From NCBI GenBank assembly GCA_944384925.1, contig CALWVF010000007.1, positions 1 to 64,000 on the forward strand: DNA of 64,000 nucleotides, given 5' to 3'. The notes under the pieces were generated by a model, which searched no databases, was not told the origin of the DNA, and worked only from the letters and a program-made list of their open reading frames with translations. The stretch comes from an uncultured Clostridia bacterium (GTDB taxonomy: Bacteria > Bacillota > Clostridia > Oscillospirales > Acutalibacteraceae). A program made the translations under genes and the position numbers. Of the stretch, positions 26,245 through 34,674 are shown piece by piece. Within the stretch, counting starts at the first letter, position 1. Every line of letters begins with the position of its first letter.

Positions 26245-26838
26245 ATTGCCTCCAGCTCAACACATGTAATATAATAATTAATGATTATATCATACAATTT
26301 TAATTTTAAAAAGTTATTATATTCAAGTTATAAGATAATACAATAAGCAGCAGGTATTTTAATTTAAAAACATGGAAACCTTTAAAGTAGAGCACACCAC
26401 ATTAAACAGTGGCATTTATATATAGATAGAATAGATAAGAATATAACAACATAAAACATACAAATTGTAAAGCAAAGTACTTCTTTGTATTTAAACAATG
26501 TCGGTATACATATATTTCAATACTTATCTTATATTTATATAAGAATATATATTAAAAGTAATTTGTATGTATATGTTGTTAAGATGCTAACACTTTCGAT
26601 ATTTACTTAATTTTTCTATATTTAATTTTAGTTTATCTTGAGCATCGTGTAAGAAATTCAATGAAATATTGCTGGAATAAAACTTAAATTGTATTGCTTA
26701 TCTTTGATGATTTTAACTCCCTTTTTACTTCTTACAAATAGTAGATCTTCTATATAATAATTTAAATTTTGTCATAAAAACTTTTGTTTCATTACTATCC
26801 TATGTTTTTCTAGCACTATTCAATAAATCCTATAAACA
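26245..26838. other. 594-bp gap without a recognisable gene
   Basis: Between rsmA and dagK I find no ORF with a ribosome site and family motifs. The gap holds a long inverted repeat (26445-26580). Near its right side the minus strand has short open stretches, for example one of about 20 codons reading FLHDAQDKLKLNIEKLSKYR and ending at a TAG near 26590, preceded by in-frame stops. These could be remains of a decayed gene. The sequence is otherwise AT-rich and featureless. Confidence 0.5.
26445..26580. repeat. Imperfect 21-bp inverted repeat around about 93 nt
   Basis: AACAACATAAAACATACAAATT (26445-26466) is nearly the reverse complement of 26560-26580 (ends in TATGTTGTT), differing by one base change and a 1-nt gap. 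Inside, a second hairpin is possible at about 26528-26545 (TCTTATA and TATAAGA). No clear target-site duplication flanks the arms. It could be a structured RNA or a small relic of a mobile element. Confidence 0.5.
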
Positions 26839-27762
26839 TTAAGCATATATTGTTTTAATATCTTGTTCGTATAAATCTTCTTCTTTTTTTAAACAATTTG
26901 CATACAATTTTACACCTCCCTTTTTCAATTCTATCTCTACAGGCAGTATATCCAATATTTCTCCATCTAAATTCATATATGTATGCGGATCTAAAAAGCA
27001 TTTCAATTTTTCACAATGATAAACCTCTACATACTTTTTTTCTTCGTGCAACTTCCCTTGCAGAAATTTAATCAACATTTTAGGAATTTCTATTCGTGGC
27101 ATTTGCTTTATAATTATAATATCCATAACACCATCATTAGGAATAGAATTCAATGATATCGGCATCCCACCACCAATATACTTTCCATTTGCTACTGCAA
27201 TCATAAAAATAGGAGTCTCAATAATATGTTTATCGTCAATAACTATTTTAGCATTATGAAACTTAAACGAAAATATAGTTTTTATTAACGCTAAATAATA
27301 ACTTGTTTTCCCTTTTATAAATCGTCTTATCTTTCTTTCATTTAATAATAACTGTATGTCAAATCCTGTCCCTGCAACATTCAAGCATCGTCTGCCATTT
27401 ACAGTTATATAATCTACTAAACTCTCACTTTTTTCAAATATGCTCTGCAATGCTGTATCAAAATCTATACCTATGCTTCTGGCAAAATCGTTACCTGTCC
27501 CTGTTGGAATCAAACAAAGAGGAATAGACAAATCCATCCCATTCAATACTTCACCAAATGTGCCATCTCCTCCAACAGCTGCAATTACCTCACAATTTTC
27601 TATTTCACTTAGTTCTTTGGCAAGTTGAGTCGCATGACCAGCATATTGAGTTTCAAATATCTTAAATTCCAAATTTTTGTCTATTAATACACTCTTGATT
27701 TTTTCTAACGCTTTTTTACCGTAACCACTACCGGAAACAGGATTTACAATAAAATAAAGCAT
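26839..27762 (-). CDS. Diacylglycerol/lipid kinase family protein
   Basis: A 307-residue lipid kinase of the DagK/YegS type. The nucleotide-binding motif GGDGTFGEVLNG and the following PLCLIPTGTGNDFARS are intact, and a beta-sandwich C-terminal domain follows. Soluble members recycle diacylglycerol to phosphatidic acid. I cannot tell diacylglycerol kinase from other lipid kinases. The start is the ATG at 27762, spaced from GGAG; an upstream ATG lies before that site. Confidence 0.9.
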   Translation of the reverse strand: MLYFIVNPVSGSGYGKKALEKIKSVLIDKNLEFKIFETQYAGHATQLAKELSEIENCEVIAAVGGDGTFGEVLNGMDLSIPLCLIPTGTGNDFARSIGIDFDTALQSIFEKSESLVDYITVNGRRCLNVAGTGFDIQLLLNERKIRRFIKGKTSYYLALIKTIFSFKFHNAKIVIDDKHIIETPIFMIAVANGKYIGGGMPISLNSIPNDGVMDIIIIKQMPRIEIPKMLIKFLQGKLHEEKKYVEVYHCEKLKCFLDPHTYMNLDGEILDILPVEIELKKGGVKLYANCLKKEEDLYEQDIKTIYA

Positions 27763-27820
27763 ATTACACACTCCGATTTTCAAGTTCGATAATTTTACAA
27801 AAGATTCGACAACTAGGATT

Positions 27821-27848
27821 ATTTTACTACAAAATTTAAATAAGTCAA
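27821..27848 (-). promoter_or_regulatory. Probable promoter of the lipid kinase gene
   Basis: On the minus strand TTGACT (27848-27843) and TAAAAT (27826-27821) are 16 nt apart, giving a leader of about 50 nt before the ATG at 27762. Confidence 0.5.
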
Positions 27849-27906
27849 TAATATATGAAGTTTTAAAACTATGTTTAACATATTTATATGTTTCAAATAT
27901 AATTAA

Positions 27907-27936
27907 ATGATACCAATCTAATCAGATTGGTATCAT
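27907..27936 (-). terminator. Terminator after the CotF-like pair
   Basis: A perfect 13-bp stem (ATGATACCAATCT and AGATTGGTATCAT) with a 4-nt loop lies 10 bp after the stop at 27947. The following minus-strand sequence is T-rich (TTTAATTATATTT). Confidence 0.8.
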
Positions 27937-27946
27937 TTTTCTCAAC

Positions 27947-28177
27947 TTAGTTCATTAAATTTTTAATTTCATCTTGCAATAAATCAATTTTATAGCTGTA
28001 TCCACGTTTCTCTATCTCATCAATTATTTCAAAGCACATTTTGTACTCATCGTAAATAACGCTTATCAAGTCATCTCTCACTTTGTCGTTAACACATTTA
28101 TTTACACTTTGTGAATACATAGCAATCATAAACTTTTCTGTTAATAACATATCATTTAATACATTTTTATCTTCCAC
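27947..28177 (-). CDS. CotF-like spore coat protein, short
   Basis: A 76-residue all-helical protein resembling half of the CotF/ferritin-like spore coat family (LLTEKFMIAMYSQSVNKC, then a second helix around DLISVIYDEYKMCFEII). The GTG start follows AAGGTG. Tandem with a similar 61-residue gene 14 bp upstream, which suggests a two-gene sporulation unit. The family assignment rests on the helix pattern and the YKMCFEII-type second helix; a structural coat role is inference. Confidence 0.6.
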   Translation of the reverse strand: MEDKNVLNDMLLTEKFMIAMYSQSVNKCVNDKVRDDLISVIYDEYKMCFEIIDEIEKRGYSYKIDLLQDEIKNLMN

Positions 28178-28191
28178 TATATCACCTTACA

Positions 28192-28377
28192 TTATTTTAA
28201 ACAATCTAAAATGCTATCGTAATTGTTTCTATGCTTTCCACTAAAATTTTCACATTTTGATTTCACTTGCGGATCCTTACATATTTTTATAAAGAAATCA
28301 TATTTAGCGATAATATTTTTTTCAACTTCAAGTAAATCATTTATAGTAATTAACTCTTCTAATGTTAGTCTCTCCAA
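28192..28377 (-). CDS. CotF-like helical protein, short
   Basis: A 61-residue helical protein (LTLEELITINDLLEVEKNII, then CKDPQVKSKCENFSGKHRNN). The sequence resembles the helix pair of CotF-like or DUF-type spore coat proteins of clostridia. The start is TTG 28377, about 10 nt after AGGAAG. It precedes the 76-residue relative by 14 bp. Both are too short to form a four-helix bundle alone, so they may pair with each other. Confidence 0.58.
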   Translation of the reverse strand: MERLTLEELITINDLLEVEKNIIAKYDFFIKICKDPQVKSKCENFSGKHRNNYDSILDCLK

Positions 28378-28416
28378 ATTTGAAACACTTCCTTTGATTC
28401 ATTATATTTTCTTTAT

Positions 28417-28785
28417 CTATGTAGCTTCTTGTATATCATCACTAGATAAACCAAAGCTAATAGATAACGCCTGATCTACTCTATTCATTGATTCGCCATC
28501 TAAACAACCCATTTTTTCTTTTAATCTTCGTTTGTCGATCGTTCTAATTTGCTCTAATAATACTACAGAATCCTTTGCTAGCCCACTACCCTCTGCATTC
28601 AAATAAATATGTGTTGGTAAATTTGCTTTAGAATGTTGGCTGGTAATAGCTGCAGCGATTACTGTTGGACTAAATCTATTTCCTATATTATTTTGAACAA
28701 TTAAAACTGGGCGTATACCACCTTGTTCAGAGCCTATGACAGGGCTTAAATCTGCATAAAATATATCTCCTCGTTTTATATTCAC
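28417..28785 (-). CDS. mazF: MazF/NdoA family endoribonuclease toxin
   Basis: A 122-residue MazF (NdoA/EndoA, PemK fold), an mRNA interferase that cuts at short specific sequences. It shows [39 protein letters not shown] and [16 protein letters not shown], very close to the B. subtilis type. The catalytic Arg of GIRPVLI and Thr of SPTVI are present. I use GTG 28785, 8 nt after GGAG, over a GTG three codons upstream. No antitoxin gene lies upstream: the 190 bp to the lipoprotein gene hold only a terminator and leader. In B. subtilis ndoA follows alr and ndoAI. Confidence 0.92.
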   Translation of the reverse strand: MNIKRGDIFYADLSPVIGSEQGGIRPVLIVQNNIGNRFSPTVIAAAITSQHSKANLPTHIYLNAEGSGLAKDSVVLLEQIRTIDKRRLKEKMGCLDGESMNRVDQALSISFGLSSDDIQEAT

Positions 28786-28939
28786 GGCTTTCACGCTCCG
28801 AAACTTTATATTTGAGCCATTCTATGACAAAAATATTTTTGCCGAAACGCCAGTGTTTTAATCATTAAACTATAATTTTATTTTAATTTATATTGGCGTA
28901 CTAATAATATAATATTATTTCAACTAATAATTTGACATA

Positions 28940-28973
28940 AAAAATCAAGGGTTAACAAATTCCCTTGATTTTT
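28940..28973 (-). terminator. Rho-independent terminator after the lipoprotein gene
   Basis: AAAAATCAAGGG (28940-28951) pairs perfectly with CCCTTGATTTTT (28962-28973). On the minus strand six T residues follow. It separates the acpS-nnrD-lipoprotein unit from mazF. Confidence 0.88.
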
Positions 28974-28982
28974 ACCTAATAC

Positions 28983-29486
28983 TCAATTTAAAAAATCTAT
29001 TTTTAAATTCAACTCATCTATATTAATTTGCTTAATCGATTTGTTTGATTTTGTAATAGATATAGAAAATCTGCCTGAATCACATAAACCGGAAAATATC
29101 AACATATCTTCATCATAATTTATCAAAGTTAAATCTCCATTATTTCTTATACTGTTAAACACATTAGTTATTGCTTGTGCAAAAGCACTAGATGGACATA
29201 TAGCTAAGGTATTTTCATATCCCAATTCATCACATGAAACCTTATATTTATCATTTGACCAAGAAAAGGTTACTCCTTTCAATTCTTTTGGCTGAATAAT
29301 AGATATACAAGAAATGTTGTCGGATGTATATGTAATCGAGCAAACCATTTCGACATCACCAAAAATAACATTTGCATTTGAATTTATACTTTTCTGTATT
29401 TCTGTTCGATCTATCATCTCTGCTTTACACGATACTAAGAATATTAAAATAAAAAAGCAAAAAGGTATATGAATAACACTTCTCAA
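28983..29486 (-). CDS. Hypothetical lipoprotein
   Basis: A 167-residue protein with a signal peptide and lipobox FLVSC (C20), so it is probably lipid-anchored on the outer face of the membrane. The mature part is beta-rich with Ser, Asn and Asp and has further cysteines. The TTG start follows GAGGGTGA. In Bacillus a lipoprotein gene (ydcC, LolA-like) also lies between acpS and alr-ndoA; this one is half that length, and I do not see the same fold. Function unknown. Confidence 0.75.
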   Translation of the reverse strand: MRSVIHIPFCFFILIFLVSCKAEMIDRTEIQKSINSNANVIFGDVEMVCSITYTSDNISCISIIQPKELKGVTFSWSNDKYKVSCDELGYENTLAICPSSAFAQAITNVFNSIRNNGDLTLINYDEDMLIFSGLCDSGRFSISITKSNKSIKQINIDELNLKIDFLN

Positions 29487-29557
29487 TCAATCACCCTCAT
29501 ATCAATAACAATTTATATATACATCAATATGTATATTGAATATGGTTAATGACAATG

Positions 29558-30454
29558 TTATATATTCATCAATGAAAAAACCATAGAAATTTCATTTATA
29601 ATGTCTCTAGGTGACATTGAAATTTCCGAATACTTCGAAGAGCACCTGTCACCAGCTACCCCATGTATCCACACACCACAATATGCTGCCTCTAATGGTT
29701 CCATTCCTTGAGCTAAAAATGATGATATCATTCCCGACAAAACATCCCCGCTCCCTGCTTTAGACATTCCAGGATTGCCTGTGCTATTAACAAATAACTT
29801 TCCATCTGGAGAAGCAATTAACGTTTTATATCCCTTCAACACTAGCGTTACTTCATATTTACAAGAAAAATACTTGGCAATTTCTACTCTATTTTCTTTA
29901 ATATTTTTAATAGATGTATTTAATAATCTCGACATTTCCTTAGGATGAGGAGTTAAAATTATAGGGCAATTTGAATTCCTTAAAATATCTAAATTTTCTG
30001 ATATAATATTTAAACCATCTGCATCTATAAGCAATGGTACCTTAGAATTCTTCACTATATCATATAATACAAATTTTGTATCATCATTAACTCCTAATCC
30101 ACAGCCAATTAAACATGCTGTCGATAATTCTAAAGATTTATTTATTGAATTCAATGATTTTGCAGAAATTGTGCCTAAGGAATTTTCCTCTAATAAGGTA
30201 TAAATAGATTCCCACACTTGACCTGCCTCAATATGGTATAAAGATTTAATAACTCCAATATCTAATATACCAACCCCACATTTAAGAGCTGACATAGATG
30301 ATAAAATACTAGCACCCAACATTCCATAACTTCCACTTATATTAAGCAGCCTCCCAAACATACCTTTATGTGAATCTTTAGGCCTTTTTTTAAAATTTTT
30401 TAATACCATATTTTCATCTATTAGTATTGGTATATTGCCTTTTTTCATAGACAT
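29558..30454 (-). CDS. nnrD: ADP-dependent NAD(P)H-hydrate dehydratase
   Basis: A 298-residue carbohydrate-kinase-fold enzyme (YjeF C-terminal domain, NnrD) that repairs hydrated NAD(P)H. GMFGRLLNISGS near residue 31, IILTPHPKEMSRL and the ATP-site GNPGMSKAGSGDVLSGMI are characteristic. The fused N-terminal epimerase domain (NnrE) found in many bacteria is absent, so this is a dehydratase-only form. Adjacent to acpS with 1 bp between them. Confidence 0.93.
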   Translation of the reverse strand: MSMKKGNIPILIDENMVLKNFKKRPKDSHKGMFGRLLNISGSYGMLGASILSSMSALKCGVGILDIGVIKSLYHIEAGQVWESIYTLLEENSLGTISAKSLNSINKSLELSTACLIGCGLGVNDDTKFVLYDIVKNSKVPLLIDADGLNIISENLDILRNSNCPIILTPHPKEMSRLLNTSIKNIKENRVEIAKYFSCKYEVTLVLKGYKTLIASPDGKLFVNSTGNPGMSKAGSGDVLSGMISSFLAQGMEPLEAAYCGVWIHGVAGDRCSSKYSEISMSPRDIINEISMVFSLMNI

Positions 30455-30455
30455 A

Positions 30456-30824
30456 TTAATCTCTCCTTTGAGCTATTACAACAGCAGAAGCATATTCTCT
30501 TGTATGTGTTAAGCTGACATCAAAGTTAATATAATTATCACCTAACAAACTTTTTAATCTTTCAGATAATTTTAAATAAGGCCTACCCATATCATCTCGC
30601 AATACTTCAACATCGGAAAATGAAAAGTTTTTTATTCCTGTCCCTATTGCCTTTGAAAAAGCCTCTTTAGCACAAAAATTAGCCGCTATACTTTGTATTG
30701 GAAAATTTCTTTTTTTAAGTTGCTCAAATTCATTATCTCCTAATATTCTTTTATAAAATCTCGGATTCTCTGCTGTTTTTTTCACTCTTTTAATTTCTAT
30801 TAAATCAATTCCTACAGACACCAT
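30456..30824 (-). CDS. acpS: Holo-acyl-carrier-protein synthase
   Basis: A 122-residue phosphopantetheinyl transferase that converts apo-ACP to its holo form. It has VGIDLIEIKRV, with D at position 5 as metal ligand, and FCAKEAFSKAIGTGI. I use the ATG at 30824, 6 nt after GAGGTG, over a GTG three codons upstream within that site. It precedes nnrD, the typical Firmicute order. Confidence 0.94.
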   Translation of the reverse strand: MVSVGIDLIEIKRVKKTAENPRFYKRILGDNEFEQLKKRNFPIQSIAANFCAKEAFSKAIGTGIKNFSFSDVEVLRDDMGRPYLKLSERLKSLLGDNYINFDVSLTHTREYASAVVIAQRRD

Positions 30825-30834
30825 ATTGAACACC

Positions 30835-31788
30835 TCACATCCTATAATAATTTATAAACCATACATCTGGCACTATAAATTCCTTTTTATTCAAATAGTT
30901 AAGTATTCCTGCATCAGTAACAAAATTAAATTTGAGCTTATAAGAATATAATGCTTGATACTTAAAGCCTGCTACTTTATTAATTGTATTTTTCCCATAT
31001 TTTCCATCTCCGAGAAGTGGGTGACCTATGTAAGCCATATGAGCTCTTATTTGATGCGTCCTTCCTGTAAGCAATTTTATTTCTACAAGGCTGCTATTAC
31101 TTCCCTCTTTAAGCACTTTATATTTTGTCTTTATCAATTTTGAATTCCTTATAGGTTTCTCATATATATATACTTTATTCTTATCATCATCCTTTTCCAA
31201 ATATGCTTCCAATATTCCTTCTTTAGCCTTCATAATTCCATATACTAAACATAAATAAAATTTATCTAATTCTCTGTCCTTCATTTTTTGATTCAATATT
31301 CTTAAGCTTTCTGCATTTTTTGCAGCAATTACTATACCTCCAGTATTCCTATCAATTCTGTTCACTAACGAGGGTACAAATGAGTTCTCAATGTCTGGAT
31401 TATATTCTCCTTTTTTATATAAATAATGCTGTATTCTCAATATTAAAGTGTCTAAATTATATACCTCATCCTTGTGTACTAATAGACCAGGTTTTTTATC
31501 TATTAATATTATATTTTCATCCTCATAAATTATATCTAGTTTTAAAGGCGCTTTTAGGAATTCATCCCTTTCTTCATTATGTTTAAAAAATTCATCATTA
31601 ATATATAAAGTCAATTTGTCTCCTTCCTTTAATTTAGTATTTATATCACACCTTTTTCCATTTATTTTAATTCTTTTTTTTCTAATATATTTATACATTA
31701 AGGGTTGAGGTAAATTTGGAATATATTTTGTCAAAAACTTATCTATTCTCTGATCTGCATCATTTTTGTTAATCATAATTTCTCTCAT
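30835..31788 (-). CDS. RluA-family pseudouridine synthase
   Basis: A 317-residue RluC/RluD-type enzyme. An S4 RNA-binding domain (about 10-70) precedes the catalytic domain with the active-site Asp in RIDRNTGGIVIAAK. LLTGRTHQIRAHMAYIGHPLLGD is also present. It isomerises uridines in 23S rRNA; which sites cannot be told. The start is the ATG at 31788 after AGGTGATAAAA. It heads a run with acpS, nnrD and the lipoprotein gene. Confidence 0.92.
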   Translation of the reverse strand: MREIMINKNDADQRIDKFLTKYIPNLPQPLMYKYIRKKRIKINGKRCDINTKLKEGDKLTLYINDEFFKHNEERDEFLKAPLKLDIIYEDENIILIDKKPGLLVHKDEVYNLDTLILRIQHYLYKKGEYNPDIENSFVPSLVNRIDRNTGGIVIAAKNAESLRILNQKMKDRELDKFYLCLVYGIMKAKEGILEAYLEKDDDKNKVYIYEKPIRNSKLIKTKYKVLKEGSNSSLVEIKLLTGRTHQIRAHMAYIGHPLLGDGKYGKNTINKVAGFKYQALYSYKLKFNFVTDAGILNYLNKKEFIVPDVWFINYYRM

Positions 31789-31939
31789 TTTTATCACCTA
31801 ACTTTATTTTAAAAAGATTATATCACAAAAAATTACTTTTTAATACTTTTCAAATTAAGTTTATTATTATATAATAATAGATATATTATATTTTATAAAG
31901 TTATAAATAAAAACTAAAATGAGAAAGGTAGGAAAAATA

Positions 31940-32626
31940 ATGCATGATGGGCATAGAGATAGACTTCGAAAGAAATTTATAACAAATGGTATAAGTGCAC
32001 TTGAAGATCATGAGATTGTAGAATTATTTTTATATTATTCTATCCCAAGAAAAAATACTAATGAAATTGCTCACATGTTAATGAACTATTTTGGATCTAT
32101 TTCTGCTATTATAGATGCTCCTACTGATTCTTTGCTGAAAATAAAAGGTGTTGGTGTAAATACAGCTGTAATGTTTAAACTTATTCCCCATATATTTAGA
32201 ATCTATATGGATGACAAACATAATAATAAAAATAAGATTATTGATATAGATAATATAGGTGATATATTCCAACGCAAATTTATAGGAGTAACTAACGAAC
32301 AAGTTATGATAATGATATTAGACAGCAAATTGCATCAACTATATTGTGGCGTACTGTGTGAAGGTAGTGTAAATGAAGTTAATATTTGTATTAAGAAAAT
32401 TATTGAACTAAGTTTATTTTATAATGCAAGTATAGTTGCACTCGCTCATAATCATCCTAGTGGTATTGCACTTCCATCTAGGGAGGATTTATTATCTACA
32501 AAGAAGATTATCCATGCTCTAAAAACTATTAATGTAAACTTTATAGATCATATAATAGTAGCGGATAATGATTACGTTTCACTGGCCCAAAGTGGACTTT
32601 GGAAAACTCTTGAGGAACAAGAATAA
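31940..32626 (+). CDS. radC: RadC-family JAB-domain protein
   Basis: A 228-residue RadC protein. The N-terminal helix-hairpin-helix region (about 1-90, with KIKGVGVNTA) is followed by the JAB/MPN+ domain with the metal-binding motif AHNHPSGIALPSREDL. I start it at ATG 31940 (MHDGHRDRL), where clostridial RadC proteins start, 7 nt after GGTAGG. Its cellular role is still unclear; old links to DNA repair are weak. It precedes uvrB-uvrA on the same strand. Confidence 0.92.
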   Translation: MHDGHRDRLRKKFITNGISALEDHEIVELFLYYSIPRKNTNEIAHMLMNYFGSISAIIDAPTDSLLKIKGVGVNTAVMFKLIPHIFRIYMDDKHNNKNKIIDIDNIGDIFQRKFIGVTNEQVMIMILDSKLHQLYCGVLCEGSVNEVNICIKKIIELSLFYNASIVALAHNHPSGIALPSREDLLSTKKIIHALKTINVNFIDHIIVADNDYVSLAQSGLWKTLEEQE

Positions 32627-32701
32627 ATTAATAAAACATATTAAATTTAAAAATAATAATTATAATATATTAAAAACTTTCATTAGCATTCAGGAGGAAA
32701 A

Positions 32702-34660
32702 ATGTTTAAATTACATTCGGAATACAAGCCTAGTGGAGATCAACCAAAGGCAATAGAAAAACTTGTAAATGGTATAAATAATAAATTTAAATATCAAACT
32801 TTATTAGGAGTTACCGGATCTGGAAAAACATTTACTATGGCTAATATAATAGAAAAATTAAACAGGCCAACTTTAGTTTTAGCTCATAACAAAACATTAG
32901 CAGCTCAATTATGTACTGAATTTAAAGAATTTTTTCCTGAAAATGCTGTTGAATACTTTGTCTCCTACTACGACTATTATCAACCGGAAGCTTATATAGC
33001 AAACACTGACACCTATATCGAAAAAGATTCCTCTATAAATGATGAAATAGATAAACTGCGCCACTCAGCAACTTCTGCATTATCAGAAAGACGCGATGTA
33101 ATCATTGTTTCAAGTGTTTCTTGTATATATAGTCTTGGTAATCCAATTGACTATAAAACAATGGTAATATCATTAAGGCCAGGAATGCAGAAAAGTCGTG
33201 ATGAATTATTAGAAAAACTTACTGATCTGCAATATGAAAGAAATGATATAAATTTTATAAGAAATAAATTTAGAGTTCGTGGAGACGTAGTTGAAATTTT
33301 TCCGGTTTCCTCAAATGGATCAGCTATAAGAGTTGAGTTTTTTGGAGACGAAATAGATCGGATTTGTGAGTTTAACCCAATTACTGGTGATATATACTCT
33401 TTATTGAAACATGTAGCAATTTATCCTTCATCACATTATATTGTTCCAAAAGAAAAAATGGAAATTGCTATAAAAGACATTGAAAAGGAGCTTAGTTTAA
33501 GATTAGATTACTTTAGAAAAAATGGTAAGTTTCTTGAAGCACAAAGAATAGAGCAAAGGACTAGATATGATATAGAAATGTTGCAAGAAATTGGTTTTTG
33601 TAAAGGAATTGAAAACTATTCTAGAATAATGTCTGGTAGACTACCTGGAAGCTCTCCGTTTACACTACTAGATTATTTTCCTAAAGACTATTTACTTTTT
33701 GTAGATGAATCTCATGTCACTCTTCCTCAAGTTAGAGGGATGTATGCTGGAGATAGAGCAAGAAAGGAAAACTTAATAGAATATGGTTTTCGACTCCCAT
33801 CTGCCTTTGATAATAGACCATTAAACTATGATGAATTTTGCAATAAAATAAATCAAGCTATATTTGTTAGTGCAACTCCTGGAGAAATAGAAAAAGAAAA
33901 AAGTTCACAAATTATAGAACAAGTTATAAGACCAACAGGGTTAGTTGATCCTGAAATAATTGTTAAACCAACAAGTGGTCAAATAGATGACTTAATTTAC
34001 CAAATTAATGAAAGAACTAAACTAAATGAACGAGTTCTTATTACAACTTTAACTAAAAAGATGGCAGAAGACTTAACCGAGTATTTTCAAAGTATCGATA
34101 TAAAAGTAAGGTATATGCATTATGATATAGATACTGTTGAGCGTATGGAAATAGTTAGAGATTTAAGACTTGGCAATTTCGATGTTTTAGTTGGAATCAA
34201 TCTTTTGAGGGAAGGACTAGATATCCCGGAAGTTTCTCTTGTTGCAATATTAGATGCTGACAAAGAAGGATTCTTGCGTTCCGATAGATCCTTAATCCAA
34301 ACTATTGGCAGAGCTGCAAGAAATGCAAACGGTAAGGTTATTATGTATGCTGATGAAGTTACTCCTTCTATGGAAAAAGCGCTTAATGAAACAGAAAGAA
34401 GAAGAAAAATACAAATTGAATATAATAAAAAACATGGAATTATTCCAAAAACCATTGTAAAAGATGTATCTGATATATTAGAAATTTCTACACATGATAA
34501 GGACATTGATAAAAACTCTAAACGAAAGTTATCAAAAGCCGAACGAAAAGAACTAATAGAGCAATTAACTAAAGAAATGAAAGCTGCTGCTAAATTATTA
34601 GAATTTGAACATGCTGCTTTCTTACGAGATAAAATTGCAAAACTTAAAGAAGAAAAGTGA
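32702..34660 (+). CDS. uvrB: Excinuclease ABC subunit B
   Basis: A 652-residue nucleotide-excision-repair helicase. It has Walker A GVTGSGKT near 40, the beta-hairpin region [11 protein letters not shown], the DESH box, and helicase motifs through QTIGRAARN. The C-terminal UVR domain (about 610-650, [20 protein letters not shown]) that binds UvrC is intact. AGGAGG is 4 nt before the ATG. Its stop overlaps the uvrA ribosome site region; the two genes form an operon. Confidence 0.97.
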   Translation: MFKLHSEYKPSGDQPKAIEKLVNGINNKFKYQTLLGVTGSGKTFTMANIIEKLNRPTLVLAHNKTLAAQLCTEFKEFFPENAVEYFVSYYDYYQPEAYIANTDTYIEKDSSINDEIDKLRHSATSALSERRDVIIVSSVSCIYSLGNPIDYKTMVISLRPGMQKSRDELLEKLTDLQYERNDINFIRNKFRVRGDVVEIFPVSSNGSAIRVEFFGDEIDRICEFNPITGDIYSLLKHVAIYPSSHYIVPKEKMEIAIKDIEKELSLRLDYFRKNGKFLEAQRIEQRTRYDIEMLQEIGFCKGIENYSRIMSGRLPGSSPFTLLDYFPKDYLLFVDESHVTLPQVRGMYAGDRARKENLIEYGFRLPSAFDNRPLNYDEFCNKINQAIFVSATPGEIEKEKSSQIIEQVIRPTGLVDPEIIVKPTSGQIDDLIYQINERTKLNERVLITTLTKKMAEDLTEYFQSIDIKVRYMHYDIDTVERMEIVRDLRLGNFDVLVGINLLREGLDIPEVSLVAILDADKEGFLRSDRSLIQTIGRAARNANGKVIMYADEVTPSMEKALNETERRRKIQIEYNKKHGIIPKTIVKDVSDILEISTHDKDIDKNSKRKLSKAERKELIEQLTKEMKAAAKLLEFEHAAFLRDKIAKLKEEK

Positions 34661-34674
34661 TTGGAGGTATAAAT

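Noticed and set aside
26445-26580. Calling the inverted repeat a 6S RNA or a MITE
   Set aside because: The outline would suit either, but I found no conserved 6S motif that I could name and no target-site duplication, so it is left as a repeat of unknown origin.
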